From Lentisphaerota bacterium (GTDB lineage Bacteria; Verrucomicrobiota; Kiritimatiellia; RFP12; JAAYLN01), in contig JAAYLN010000141.1 of the NCBI GenBank assembly GCA_012521875.1, positions 1-33,137 on the forward strand: DNA of 33,137 bases. The letters are read 5' to 3'. The translations under genes and the position numbers were made by a program. The notes beneath the pieces were generated by a model. It ran no database searches. It was not told the origin of the DNA and saw only the letters and a list, made by a program, of their open reading frames with translations. The stretch's first letter is position 1, and each line of letters opens with the position of its first letter. Below are positions 17,053-25,460 of this stretch, piece by piece.

Positions 17053-17283
17053 CTAGCCACCATCTTTTTCAAAATAAGTTCGTGGCAACTGTGATTGTCG
17101 GATGATCGATAAAAGTGTTCCCATTCTGATTTCACGATGCAGTGGGACAGGAACGGTAATTGTACCGCGTGGAGTTTGCATCTGCATGATGGCATGCCTG
17201 CCTTTTTGACGCACCAGAAAAAAACCATGCTCGCTTAACAAACGGCAAATGTCATGCCCCGAAAAAACACCGAGCTTAGGCAT
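17053..17283 (-). CDS. hicA: HicA-family toxin (mRNA interferase type)
   Basis: MPKLGVFSGHDICRLLSEHGFFLVRQKGRHAIMQMQTPRGTITVPVPLHREIRMGTLLSIIRQSQLPRTYFEK; G-R-H position matches the catalytic-His region; 8-nt overlap with hicB. Alternative start 17295. Confidence 0.87.
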   Translation of the reverse strand: MPKLGVFSGHDICRLLSEHGFFLVRQKGRHAIMQMQTPRGTITVPVPLHREIRMGTLLSIIRQSQLPRTYFEKDGG

Positions 17284-17500
17284 AAACGGCTTCAAATCGA
17301 GAGATGTACACTTCCCCTTTTAAACGGCTCTTAATTTCTTGTGCATCAGCACACTCCAAGTAGAGTTCAACAGCCTCCCGCAAGTTAGCCGCAGCCTCTT
17401 CAACCGTTTTTCCCTGACTGGCAATGTCCAGTTCGGGACAGAGGGAAACAAAACCGTCTCCCTCACGCTCAACAAACGCTGTTAATGAACATTTCGCCAT
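17276..17500 (-). CDS. hicB: HicB-family antitoxin
   Basis: MAKCSLTAFVEREGDGFVSLCPELDIASQGKTVEEAAANLREAVELYLE is HicB-like; RBS GGGGAG upstream of ATG 17500. Confidence 0.88.
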   Translation of the reverse strand: MAKCSLTAFVEREGDGFVSLCPELDIASQGKTVEEAAANLREAVELYLECADAQEIKSRLKGEVYISRFEAVYA

Positions 17501-17574
17501 AGGACTCCCCATTTCATGGCTACACCGTAGCACAAATTATCTACACAACCAAGAATGATTTAGCGTGGGGTGCA

Positions 17575-17858
17575 ATCGGTTGGTGCCGTTTAAGAGCGAG
17601 TTTAAGCGGGTGGTTTAAGTGTGTGCTTTGCACTTACTCTCACACTTAAACGGAACGCTTACTCCACCCGCTTACTCCCAGTTTCACGTCTTTTCATCTT
17701 TTGCGGTTAAACACACCCTCTCTGCGTGTCTTTTCTTTCGCGGCTCTCCTTGGCGCTCTTGGCGTCTTGGCGGTTCAATCTTTTTCGAGGATGAAGGCGA
17801 TCCATCCCGCATTCCGCCCGCTCTCCATGCGCACCCCTGCCGCCAGCCGATTACGGCG
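17575..17858 (+). repeat. ~280-bp composite intergenic element upstream of the GH99-like gene
   Basis: Collinear with the reverse complement of 12118-12390; contains TAAG array, GTGC-TTT-GCAC hairpin, CTTA array, CTTGGCGCTCTTGGCGTCTTGGCGGTTCAATC, and AGCCGATTAC. Confidence 0.75.
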
Positions 17859-17910
17859 TCCCAGACCAGCGGCATTGACCGGCCGGCCCGCCTGTGGCAC
17901 ACTTGATTTT

Positions 17911-19050
17911 ATGTCAAACACCTGCACTCTGGCCGCCTACTATTTCGGCAACTACCACCCGGGCGATCCCCGCAACACGCGCCTGAAGGGCTCGGCGGAG
18001 TGGAGCGAATGGGAACTCGTCAGGGAGGCGCGACCGCGCTTCCCCGGACACCTGCAGCCGCGGGTACCCCTCTGGGGCTACGGCGACGAGTCGGATCCCG
18101 CCGTGATGGCGCAGAAGATCGACGCGGCAGCCGATCACGGCCTCGATGTCTTCATCTTCGACTGGTACTACTACAACGACGGCCCCTTCCTCGAAAGATC
18201 CCTCGACCGCGGCTATCTCGGCGCACCCAACAACGGGCGGGTCAAGTTCGCCCTGATGTGGGCCAACCACGACTGGGTTGACATCCATCCGGCACGCCGC
18301 GGCGTCACACCGGCATTGCTCTATCCGGGCGCGGTGACGCCTGCCACCTTCGAGACCATCGCCGATCTGGTCATCGGGCGCTACTTCCGTCATCCATCCT
18401 ACTGGCGCATCGCGGGCCGTCCCTACTTCTCGTTCTACGATCTCGGCAAGCTGCTGGCCAGCTTCGGGGGCGTGGAGGAGACCCGCGCGGCACTGGAGGC
18501 GTTCCGCGAACGCGCCCGCACCGCCGGCGTGGGCGAACTGCACCTCAACGCCGTGGCGTGGGGACGGCCGATCCTGCCGCGCGAGCAGACGCCCGCCTAC
18601 CTGCCCAAACTGGTAAACGACCTCGGCCTCGACTCCACCACCTCGTATGTCTGGGTACACCATGTCGGCCTGCCGGAACTCGAGACCGACTACAACTGGG
18701 CCCGTGACCGCTACCTCGAGGACTTCGCCAACAACGAGCCCCTCTATTCCGTGCCCTGCTACCCCAATGTCACGCTCGGCTGGGACTCCACCCCGCGCTG
18801 CCATCCCGAGAGCGAATTCGCCCCCGTGGGCTATCCCTTCTCGAATACCATCAGCGGCAACACGCCGGCGCGTTTCCAGGAGGCGCTGTCGCGCGTCTGC
18901 GCGCTGGTAAAGGACCGGCCCACGGATCAGCGCATCGTCACCATCAACTCATGGAACGAGTGGACCGAGGGCAGCTACCTCGAGCCCGACAACATCAACG
19001 GCATGGGCTATCTCGAGGCCATGGCACGGGTAAAGGGTGTTGGTGAGTAG
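17911..19050 (+). CDS. WbsX / GH99-like domain protein
   Basis: AAYYFGNYHPGDPRN..., GLDVFIFDWYYYNDGPFLERSLDRGYL, VKFALMWANHDWVD, INSWNEWTEGSYLEPDNINGMGYLEAM are WbsX/GH99-like motifs. Confidence 0.9.
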   Translation: MSNTCTLAAYYFGNYHPGDPRNTRLKGSAEWSEWELVREARPRFPGHLQPRVPLWGYGDESDPAVMAQKIDAAADHGLDVFIFDWYYYNDGPFLERSLDRGYLGAPNNGRVKFALMWANHDWVDIHPARRGVTPALLYPGAVTPATFETIADLVIGRYFRHPSYWRIAGRPYFSFYDLGKLLASFGGVEETRAALEAFRERARTAGVGELHLNAVAWGRPILPREQTPAYLPKLVNDLGLDSTTSYVWVHHVGLPELETDYNWARDRYLEDFANNEPLYSVPCYPNVTLGWDSTPRCHPESEFAPVGYPFSNTISGNTPARFQEALSRVCALVKDRPTDQRIVTINSWNEWTEGSYLEPDNINGMGYLEAMARVKGVGE

Positions 19051-19066
19051 TGAGCGGGGAGTGGTT

Positions 19067-19154
<88 letters not shown>

Positions 19155-19176
19155 AGCGCGGGTACGGGGGCATGGG

Positions 19177-19512
19177 ATGCCAATGGACAAGGCTATAACG
19201 AAAAGTAACTTCACATTCCGGCTCATGGCCGGAATTTACGGAATTCAGGCGGTCATTGCCACGCTCACGGCATCCCTGGGAACCGCCTGTCCCGCATGGT
19301 TGAAACCCAATACCGTTTTCATTCCGATCTATCTGCTTCCGCTCGCCGGGGTGCCCTGGGCCATGCGCCGCATGGATACCCGGCGCGGCCGCATCCTCAT
19401 GCTTCTCCTTGCGCCCGCCGGCTCGCTCGTTGTGCTGGTTGTCTTCAGCGTGATCGGCGCCGCCTTGTCACTGTTCCTCTTTGGCACTTTTTCGATGGAC
19501 GGGATACAGTAA
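19177..19512 (+). CDS. Small hypothetical membrane protein (~110 aa)
   Basis: Three hydrophobic segments (GIYGIQAVIATLTASLG; FIPIYLLPLAGVPWAM; ILMLLLAPAGSLVVLVVFSVIGAALSLFLFG). Alternative ATG 19183. Confidence 0.55.
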   Translation: MPMDKAITKSNFTFRLMAGIYGIQAVIATLTASLGTACPAWLKPNTVFIPIYLLPLAGVPWAMRRMDTRRGRILMLLLAPAGSLVVLVVFSVIGAALSLFLFGTFSMDGIQ

Positions 19513-19654
19513 TCCTTCCACATTCAGGGCTGCCATCCGCAACCGGCGACGCCGTCCATTTATGCCGCGCCGTAGCCCGCAGGGCTTAAACCACCCGCTT
19601 CCACTTTCGCCTTCGTCAAAGCTCACGACAAAGCGACAACGTGGCGTCTCTGGC

Positions 19655-19688
19655 ACTCGACGACAATCGACGACAATCGACGACAGCG
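19655..19688. repeat. Short tandem repeat (CGACGACAAT)n
   Basis: ctcgacgacaatcgacgacaatcgacgacag. Confidence 0.75.
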
Positions 19689-19762
19689 GCCAACCGGAGG
19701 ATAAAACCTATTGTTAAAACTATGTCCCGCCCCTTCAGGGCTAGTCATTTTTTGCCACATTT

Positions 19763-19781
19763 CCCAGGGCGTTGCCCTGGG
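19763..19781. repeat. Palindromic word CCCAGGGC-GTT-GCCCTGGG
   Basis: Perfect 8-bp stem, flanked on both sides by GCCCCTTCAGGGC words. Confidence 0.7.
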
Positions 19782-19926
19782 CTGGTATATCGCGCCCCTT
19801 CAGGGCTTTCATCAACTTTGTCGCGAGCTTTGCCGGTAACTTTGTTGGTAACTTTGTCGAAATCGCAAGGAACCGCGAAAGCACGAAAGAGAAGGTGCAA
19901 TTTGCCGCGAATGCACGCGAAACTGG

Positions 19927-20003
19927 ATTAAGCGGGTGGAGTAAGCGTGCCGATTAAGAGTGGGTTTAAGTGTGGGGTTTAAGTGTGCACTTCGCACTTT
20001 CTT
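19927..20003 (+). repeat. TAAG-phased repeat copy (TAAG at 19929, 19942, 19955, 19967, 19980)
   Basis: Same spacing (13,13,12,13) and sequence as 20071-20146. Confidence 0.85.
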
Positions 20004-20024
20004 GATCTCCTACACCTTCGTCCC

Positions 20025-20056
20025 CTGCGTCCCATTCGTCCCATTCGTCCCATCAT
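20025..20056. repeat. TCCCATTCG 9-bp tandem repeat
   Basis: gcgtcccattcgtcccattcgtcccatcat. Confidence 0.8.
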
Positions 20057-20070
20057 TGCCGCAAGCTAAA

Positions 20071-20146
20071 GATTAAGCGGGTGGAGTAAGCGTGCCGATT
20101 AAGAGTGAGATTAAGTGCGGAGTTTAAGTGGGTGCTTCGCACCTGC
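20071..20146 (+). repeat. TAAG-phased repeat copy (TAAG at 20074, 20087, 20100, 20112, 20125) ending in GTGC-TTC-GCAC
   Basis: Near-identical to 19927-20003. Confidence 0.85.
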
Positions 20147-20365
20147 ACCTTGTCCCCACACCTTGTCTCCCACTGTAGAGGTTGCCACCTGCCCCTCCAT
20201 GCACTATTCTTAGCACAATGCTGGAAATTTCTGAAGAACCCTGCACCGGCTTTGGTGGCAGGGGTGCAATCTGCGACGACCGCCCATTGCAGTCCGGCAA
20301 CCAAGAGCAACCCGCGCGGCAGCTCCACGGGCTTGTCACAACCGGCTACAGTACGGACAAGCGAG

Positions 20366-21433
20366 GTGATCGTGGCTTCCTGGGCAAAGGTTGAATTGAC
20401 GACCGAGGACGGCAGGACTGTGGAGGCCCAGGCGCCCGTCATCGTCTCCGCCAGCCGCTCGACGGATATTCCGGCATTTTACGCGGACTGGTTCATCAGC
20501 CGTCTTGAGAAGGGCTACGCAAAGTGGTTCAATCCCTTCAACGGAGTGCCACTCTACGTCTCGTTCGCAAAGACCCGGCTGGTCGTTTTCTGGTCGAAAA
20601 ACCCCCGGCCGATGCTGGAGAAGATCCCCGGCAGGCAGGAGACTCCGCTTGATATCGTGGAACAGCTCGGTCGGAATTACTACTTCCAGTTCACGCTGAA
20701 CGATTACGAGGCCGAGAGGATCGAGCCGAACGTTCCGCCGCTTGAAGCCCGCATTGGCACGTTCGTCGAGCTTGCCAGGAGGATTGGCGATTCCGGGCAC
20801 GGCAACGACCGTGTGATCTGGCGGTTCGACCCTCTTCTTCTGACGGATACGCTGACGCCGAGGTTGTTGCTCGAACGGATGGAGCGTATCGGCGACAAGA
20901 TCGCACCGCACACTCCGCGTCTCGTCTTCAGTTTTATCGATATTCAAGCCTATGCCAAAGTCGCACGGAACCTGAAAAGAGCAGGAATTAGCGTCCGGGA
21001 GTTCCGGGAGGAGGAGATGCTCGAGGTGGCGGAGGGGGTCGCACGGCTTGTAAAGGGGTGGGGAATTTCCGCCGGGACATGCGGTGAGGCGGCCGACCTT
21101 CCCGGCATCGGGCACAACCGCTGCGTTGACGACAGGCTGATGGTCAAATGCTTCCCAAACGACGAGGTGCTGATGAAGTTCATCGGGGCACAGTGCGTGG
21201 AGCCCGCCTTCTTCAATCAGGCAGCCGTCTGGAAGGCGCCCGACAGGCCGAGGAAGGATCCCGGACAGCGCGCCGCCTGCGGTTGCATCATGAGCAAGGA
21301 TATCGGCGCTTACAACACCTGCCCGCACCTGTGCCATTATTGCTATGCCAACTCAAGCAACAACGAGGCCATGACGAACTGGCTGCGTCACCGGAAAAAT
21401 CCCCACGCCGAGACAATCACTGGGAAATTTTAG
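20366..21433 (+). CDS. DUF1848 family protein (Cys-rich, SPL/radical-SAM-like)
   Basis: VIVSASRSTDIPAFYADWF..., GISAGTCGEAADLPGIGHNRCVDD, CGCIMSKDIGAYNTCPHLCHYCYANSS. Start uncertain (GTG 20366 chosen; ORF open to 20105 through repeats). Confidence 0.87.
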   Translation: MIVASWAKVELTTEDGRTVEAQAPVIVSASRSTDIPAFYADWFISRLEKGYAKWFNPFNGVPLYVSFAKTRLVVFWSKNPRPMLEKIPGRQETPLDIVEQLGRNYYFQFTLNDYEAERIEPNVPPLEARIGTFVELARRIGDSGHGNDRVIWRFDPLLLTDTLTPRLLLERMERIGDKIAPHTPRLVFSFIDIQAYAKVARNLKRAGISVREFREEEMLEVAEGVARLVKGWGISAGTCGEAADLPGIGHNRCVDDRLMVKCFPNDEVLMKFIGAQCVEPAFFNQAAVWKAPDRPRKDPGQRAACGCIMSKDIGAYNTCPHLCHYCYANSSNNEAMTNWLRHRKNPHAETITGKF

Positions 21434-21675
21434 ATTTTAAATTTTAGATTTGTGATTGTCTGGAGCTTTGCACTGGCACATTAGCGATGCAGTATGCAAT
21501 GTGCCGTCGGTGGCGGCAGGAGACTGGGGTGGAAGACGGAGGCCCGCACGCGGCGGGGAAGCCGCGTCTACTACGCTTGCACATCCAGGAACGGTAATGG
21601 CCGTACCGAGGGGATGCATGGGCGGGAATGGCGGTACGAACGGGAGATAGGGGACAGGAGACGGGAGCACATGGG

Positions 21676-21729
21676 ATGATCGAGCGAATCGACTCATTCG
21701 AATCCATCGATTCTATCGATTCTATCGAA
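21676..21729. repeat. AATCGA/ATCGATTCT short repeat cluster
   Basis: atcgagcgaatcgactcattcgaatccatcgattctatcgattctatcga. Confidence 0.75.
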
Positions 21730-21737
21730 AACCACTT

Positions 21738-21836
21738 GAGCCTCTTGCAAAAGCCTCGTGGCATGGGCGTTCCGCCCATGAAACACGGGCAAGATGCCCG
21801 TGCCACGTGTGCCTACAAGGGTTTTGCAAGAGGCTC
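21738..21836 (-). mobile_element. 99-bp MITE-like element with perfect 15-bp terminal inverted repeats GAGCCTCTTGCAAAA / TTTTGCAAGAGGCTC
   Basis: Two internal palindromes; candidate 4-bp target-site duplication ACTT (21734-21737 and 21837-21840); inverted relative to 5007-5105. Confidence 0.65.
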
Positions 21837-21887
21837 ACTTCATACGCCCCGCCAGGAACGGCAGGCAGTCCCTGTGGCGGCTCGCCG

Positions 21888-21910
21888 GTCACACCGCGTA
21901 GCGGCGTGAC
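21888..21910. repeat. Palindromic word GTCACACCGC-GTA-GCGGCGTGAC
   Basis: 10-bp arms with one mismatch. Confidence 0.55.
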
Positions 21911-22000
21911 GGGGACGGCTCGCCCTACCTCTCGGTGGCTGTACCGTGAGCTTATGCCGGGTCGGCGGGCGGGGTGGTTCGGTACAGGCCGCAGCAAACA

Positions 22001-22050
22001 TTTAGAACTTTAGAACTTCCGAACTTTAGAACTTTAGAACTTTAGAACTT
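22001..22050. repeat. TTTAGAAC 8-bp tandem repeat (about five to six units)
   Basis: tttagaactttagaacttccgaactttagaactttagaactttagaactt. Confidence 0.9.
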
Positions 22051-22082
22051 CCCCGCACCCCCTCCTCGCCAGCCGCTTACCT

Positions 22083-25000
22083 TCAGGGCTGGTTGCGGCG
22101 TTGAATCAGGAAAGTCTCGCCGAAGATGTTGACCAGTACCACGCCCGCATCCGTGGTGGTTGCGCCGATCAGATAAATCATGGGGTATCCGTCGTCGGTC
22201 TTCGCGCGCCGGGCGACGGGGCAGCCCGTGCGCGCCAGCAGCGCGGCGCGCGGCTCCTCCTTGCTAACCCACCAGGACTCGAGGGTGAAAACCGTGTCGC
22301 CATAGCACGCAAGCCGCTGGTTCGCATCCGCTGATGGCAGGTTTACGAGCGTGTTGTCAGATGGCATGAACGCCTTCGGGTGTCCCCCTACCTGCGCATG
22401 ATTGCGGCTGCTAGGCAGCCAGTACACGTTGTCGCGGGTGGAATTGTCTTGTATGCAGGCCAGGCTCTTGGCGGCCGGGCGCCACTCCCATATTTCCAGC
22501 CCGCAGGCGGTCTTCCATTTGATACGCATCAGCAGCCGGTCACGCGCCGGGTCGGGGAGCATGTCGGTGACTTCGCACCGGCAGCCGTCCAACGGCGTGC
22601 GCCGGCTCGACGTGCGCTGAGCCGCCAGCTCCTCGAAAGCGCCGCTTGCGGGATCCATCCGCAACAGGCTGGAGGCCGAGCCTTCGGCCTCGGCGTAGGT
22701 TGACAAGAACAGGGCGTTGTCGAACCATGCTACGGCGGTGACCCTGTTGCACGGCAGTCCCTCCCTGGTCGTCAGGCGTCTGGTGGTGAAGGTCTTGTCG
22801 TCAATGATCAGCAATCCCCGCGGCGTGGCCAGGAAGTAGTTTCCGGCCCCCCAGGCAAACCCATGAACCTCTGTTGTCAGCACATCGGGAACCGGACACT
22901 CCAGCGAGAGCGTGCGATCCGTCTCGACCTGGCAATCCGGCAGCCGCAGGCGCAGCAGCCGCACCTTCAGGGGCTCATGCTTGTTCTTCCAGGCCTGGAC
23001 ATCCGCCACATGCAGCAAGTCGCCGGCGGGATAGAGAAAGAGCCATTGCTGGTCGCGGGCATGGGCAACGCCATTATCGCGGTCGGGCTTGTCTTGCCCG
23101 CGCTGGTATCCCTTGCCGGCGCGCATCACCCGGTAGTCATCCCACGGGGAGGGCTTTGGGGCGGCGGGTGGCGGGGCATCCGCCGGCCTTGCTGCTGCCG
23201 CTGCCGCCGGCTGTGACTGTGCCGGCGCCTTCCGCGGGCCGGTCGCGGCGAGTGCGCGGCGTATGTTGCTGCGTGTTCGCTCTTGCAGTATGTACGTATG
23301 CCTGGGCCAATCCAGTTTTTCGGTCATTGCCAGAATCGCCGCCAGATCGGCGAGGCGTACCGGATCGGAGCGCAGGTCAACCTTCAACATCCGTCGCCGC
23401 TGGCCTCCCTCGACGGGAGCGAAGAGATCCAGCAGCAGGCCCTTCTCCAGCAGGTCGTTGTATTTGGTTTGTCTCTCCTGCTTGTATTTCAGGCGCGGGT
23501 GACTCTCGGAGAGCAGTTCGGGAAGGATTTCATGGCGCACGCTGCGCGCCGCGCGGCGCATGAGCTCCTGGTTGTCCGGCATGTCGTCGGGAACAAGGTG
23601 CGGCAGTTCCTGGTTGCGCGCGCTGTAGGCGCCCCGTCCGGCCGCCAGCCGGCACCAGGCGTTCGAGTCGCCCGCCAGTTCCGCCAGGTATGCGCGGAAC
23701 AACTCGCTCCGCTGCGGATCGTTGCCGCAATACCAGCAAATCTCATGCGAGACCGTCTCGAACAGCAGTTCCACGGCTACTTGCGGGGGACGGATATCGA
23801 GTTTCTGCGCCCGTTTGAATCCGGCAACCGCCTGGCGCAGTATCGCGGCCTGTGCAGCGGGGTTTTCCGGTTGATACTGCGCCAACTGCCTGGTCCGCTG
23901 CAGCAGGGCGCGTAGCAGGAGAAAGGGGTAGCCATAGTCGCGGCAGTAGCGCTCTCCCGTCGCCAACTGCGCCTGGAACATGCGCTCCTCGGCCCCGGCC
24001 AGCGCCTGTAGCTTCTGCCGGATCTCCTGCGTGTCGGTTGGTTGCGCCGGACGGGAGCGGTAGTCGGTTTCAAACACGACGATCATGTCGCCCGAGACAG
24101 GCTTATCATTCAAATCCTCGATATACCGTGTGCGCACCTCCACCGCCCGCCGCATCAGCCCGAGCATGGTGCCTTCATCAAGCTCCGGCGCTTCGCCCAG
24201 CCGCTTGCGCATGTCCTCCGACACCTTGTCCAGCGCCATGAACAGCATGACCCGGTGGTGCTGCCGGGTCGGCGCAAGGGCCATCAGCGCTTCCGCCGAT
24301 TCCTGCGCCTCCGTCCACGAGCGTGATGCCAGCAGCGTCTCTGTCCGGCGGGCCAGCAAGGTGATCTCGTCGGGCGTCAGCTCCGGCACCGCCGCGGCCG
24401 GCGGCGGGAGCGCCAGCAGCGCCGCGGCAGCGTCTGCCAGGCTTTGCGCACTCTGCTCCAGTTTGTCGAGATGCGTCTGTGTCTGCATATTCGTGACGGC
24501 TCCGCCCGATGGCCAGCGCGCACGCAGATTCAGCTCCAACCGGCCTCCAACGTCCATCTGGCGCATCCGCGCATCCAGCAGGATGACGGATGGCAGCAGA
24601 TTCTGGTCGAGACCGCTGATAAAGGCCTCCTCGCCCACGCGTTGCAGCCGGCGGCGGTCCAGCATGGCCACTCCCGGCAGCTCGCTGAGATGCATTTCAA
24701 CCAGTGCGGTCAGGATGCGGGACGCGCGTAGCCACGTCTCGCCGGTCGCGCCGGGGGAGACGCCCAGCCAGCCCACATGGTGTTTCGCCGCCGCCGGCGT
24801 CCGTATCCGGCGCAGGGCGTCGGCCGCCGCCTCGCGGATGTCCCGGCCGGGGGCATCCCCGGATCCGGCGTTCAGCAGCCGCGAGAGGACCAGGGTGCCG
24901 GACTGTGCCTCCACCGCTGTCAGATGCAGCCGTTTGCGCTTCTCGTGCGCGATAATCTCCAGAAACAGGAACCCGTCGGCTTGCAGCGTCGCGCCCAGAC

Positions 25001-25328
25001 TCTCCACCTCCTGACGCGCCAGGTCGGCGGACAACGCCTTTTCCTGCAGAACGGCGCCGATCTGCTCGCGCTCGATCATCTCGCAGGCGGGATCTGTTTC
25101 GAGCGCCGCCTGCACCATGACCGCCGCCGCCAGACTCTCCGCCGTGGATGTCACGGGTATCATGGCGATGCGCAGCACACGCTTTCCCGGCTGCCCCGCA
25201 TCCGCCCCGGTAGCGCACCAGGACGGCGCCGGCAGGCCGGCCAGCAGCAACGCCACGCCCAGGATCCGGCTAAACCGCCGCGCGCGCGACTTGGACAAGG
25301 TGGTTGTACCGCGACATTGTGTTGACAT
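22083..25328 (-). CDS. Large exported protein: two CsgG/TolB-N-like modules + alpha-rich middle + C-terminal propeller-like region
   Basis: Signal peptide SRILGVALLLAGLPAPSWC; EREQIGAVLQEKALS...ADGFLFLEI and DRRRLQRVGEEAFISG; propeller-like WGAGNYFLATPRGLLIIDDKTFTTRRLTTREGLPCNRVTAVAWFDNALFLSTY. ATG 25328 has GGAG upstream; ORF opens at GTG 25349. Confidence 0.8.
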   Translation of the reverse strand: MSTQCRGTTTLSKSRARRFSRILGVALLLAGLPAPSWCATGADAGQPGKRVLRIAMIPVTSTAESLAAAVMVQAALETDPACEMIEREQIGAVLQEKALSADLARQEVESLGATLQADGFLFLEIIAHEKRKRLHLTAVEAQSGTLVLSRLLNAGSGDAPGRDIREAAADALRRIRTPAAAKHHVGWLGVSPGATGETWLRASRILTALVEMHLSELPGVAMLDRRRLQRVGEEAFISGLDQNLLPSVILLDARMRQMDVGGRLELNLRARWPSGGAVTNMQTQTHLDKLEQSAQSLADAAAALLALPPPAAAVPELTPDEITLLARRTETLLASRSWTEAQESAEALMALAPTRQHHRVMLFMALDKVSEDMRKRLGEAPELDEGTMLGLMRRAVEVRTRYIEDLNDKPVSGDMIVVFETDYRSRPAQPTDTQEIRQKLQALAGAEERMFQAQLATGERYCRDYGYPFLLLRALLQRTRQLAQYQPENPAAQAAILRQAVAGFKRAQKLDIRPPQVAVELLFETVSHEICWYCGNDPQRSELFRAYLAELAGDSNAWCRLAAGRGAYSARNQELPHLVPDDMPDNQELMRRAARSVRHEILPELLSESHPRLKYKQERQTKYNDLLEKGLLLDLFAPVEGGQRRRMLKVDLRSDPVRLADLAAILAMTEKLDWPRHTYILQERTRSNIRRALAATGPRKAPAQSQPAAAAAARPADAPPPAAPKPSPWDDYRVMRAGKGYQRGQDKPDRDNGVAHARDQQWLFLYPAGDLLHVADVQAWKNKHEPLKVRLLRLRLPDCQVETDRTLSLECPVPDVLTTEVHGFAWGAGNYFLATPRGLLIIDDKTFTTRRLTTREGLPCNRVTAVAWFDNALFLSTYAEAEGSASSLLRMDPASGAFEELAAQRTSSRRTPLDGCRCEVTDMLPDPARDRLLMRIKWKTACGLEIWEWRPAAKSLACIQDNSTRDNVYWLPSSRNHAQVGGHPKAFMPSDNTLVNLPSADANQRLACYGDTVFTLESWWVSKEEPRAALLARTGCPVARRAKTDDGYPMIYLIGATTTDAGVVLVNIFGETFLIQRRNQP

Positions 25329-25351
25329 TATGCATGACTCCGCAAACACTC

Positions 25352-25380
25352 TTTACACTTTCCTTAGACTCCTCTACAAA
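25352..25380 (+). promoter_or_regulatory. Candidate promoter TTTACA-N17-TACAAA for the sigma-factor operon
   Basis: 5/6 -35 and 4/6 -10 matches with 17-nt spacing in the AT-rich divergent intergenic region. Confidence 0.35.
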
Positions 25381-25460
25381 GCAATATGTTTGAGGCTGAA
25401 TAAATTTTTCCGTGAGCTCAAACATCTGCGCTCCTTGAAGCGTCTATCTCATCGGAAAGG

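Noticed and set aside
17037-17228. 63-aa minus-strand ORF inside hicA
   Set aside because: Alternative frame of hicA; the hicA frame gives the family-like protein.
21444-21909. ORFs MARASCPCFMGGTPMPRG... and MIERIDSFESIDSIDSIENH...HGQDARAT
   Set aside because: Translations of the MITE-like element and AATCGA words; no evidence for coding.
23263-24326. Several plus-strand ORFs opposite the 22083-25328 gene
   Set aside because: Antisense to a gene with a signal peptide, RBS and paralog-supported sequence.
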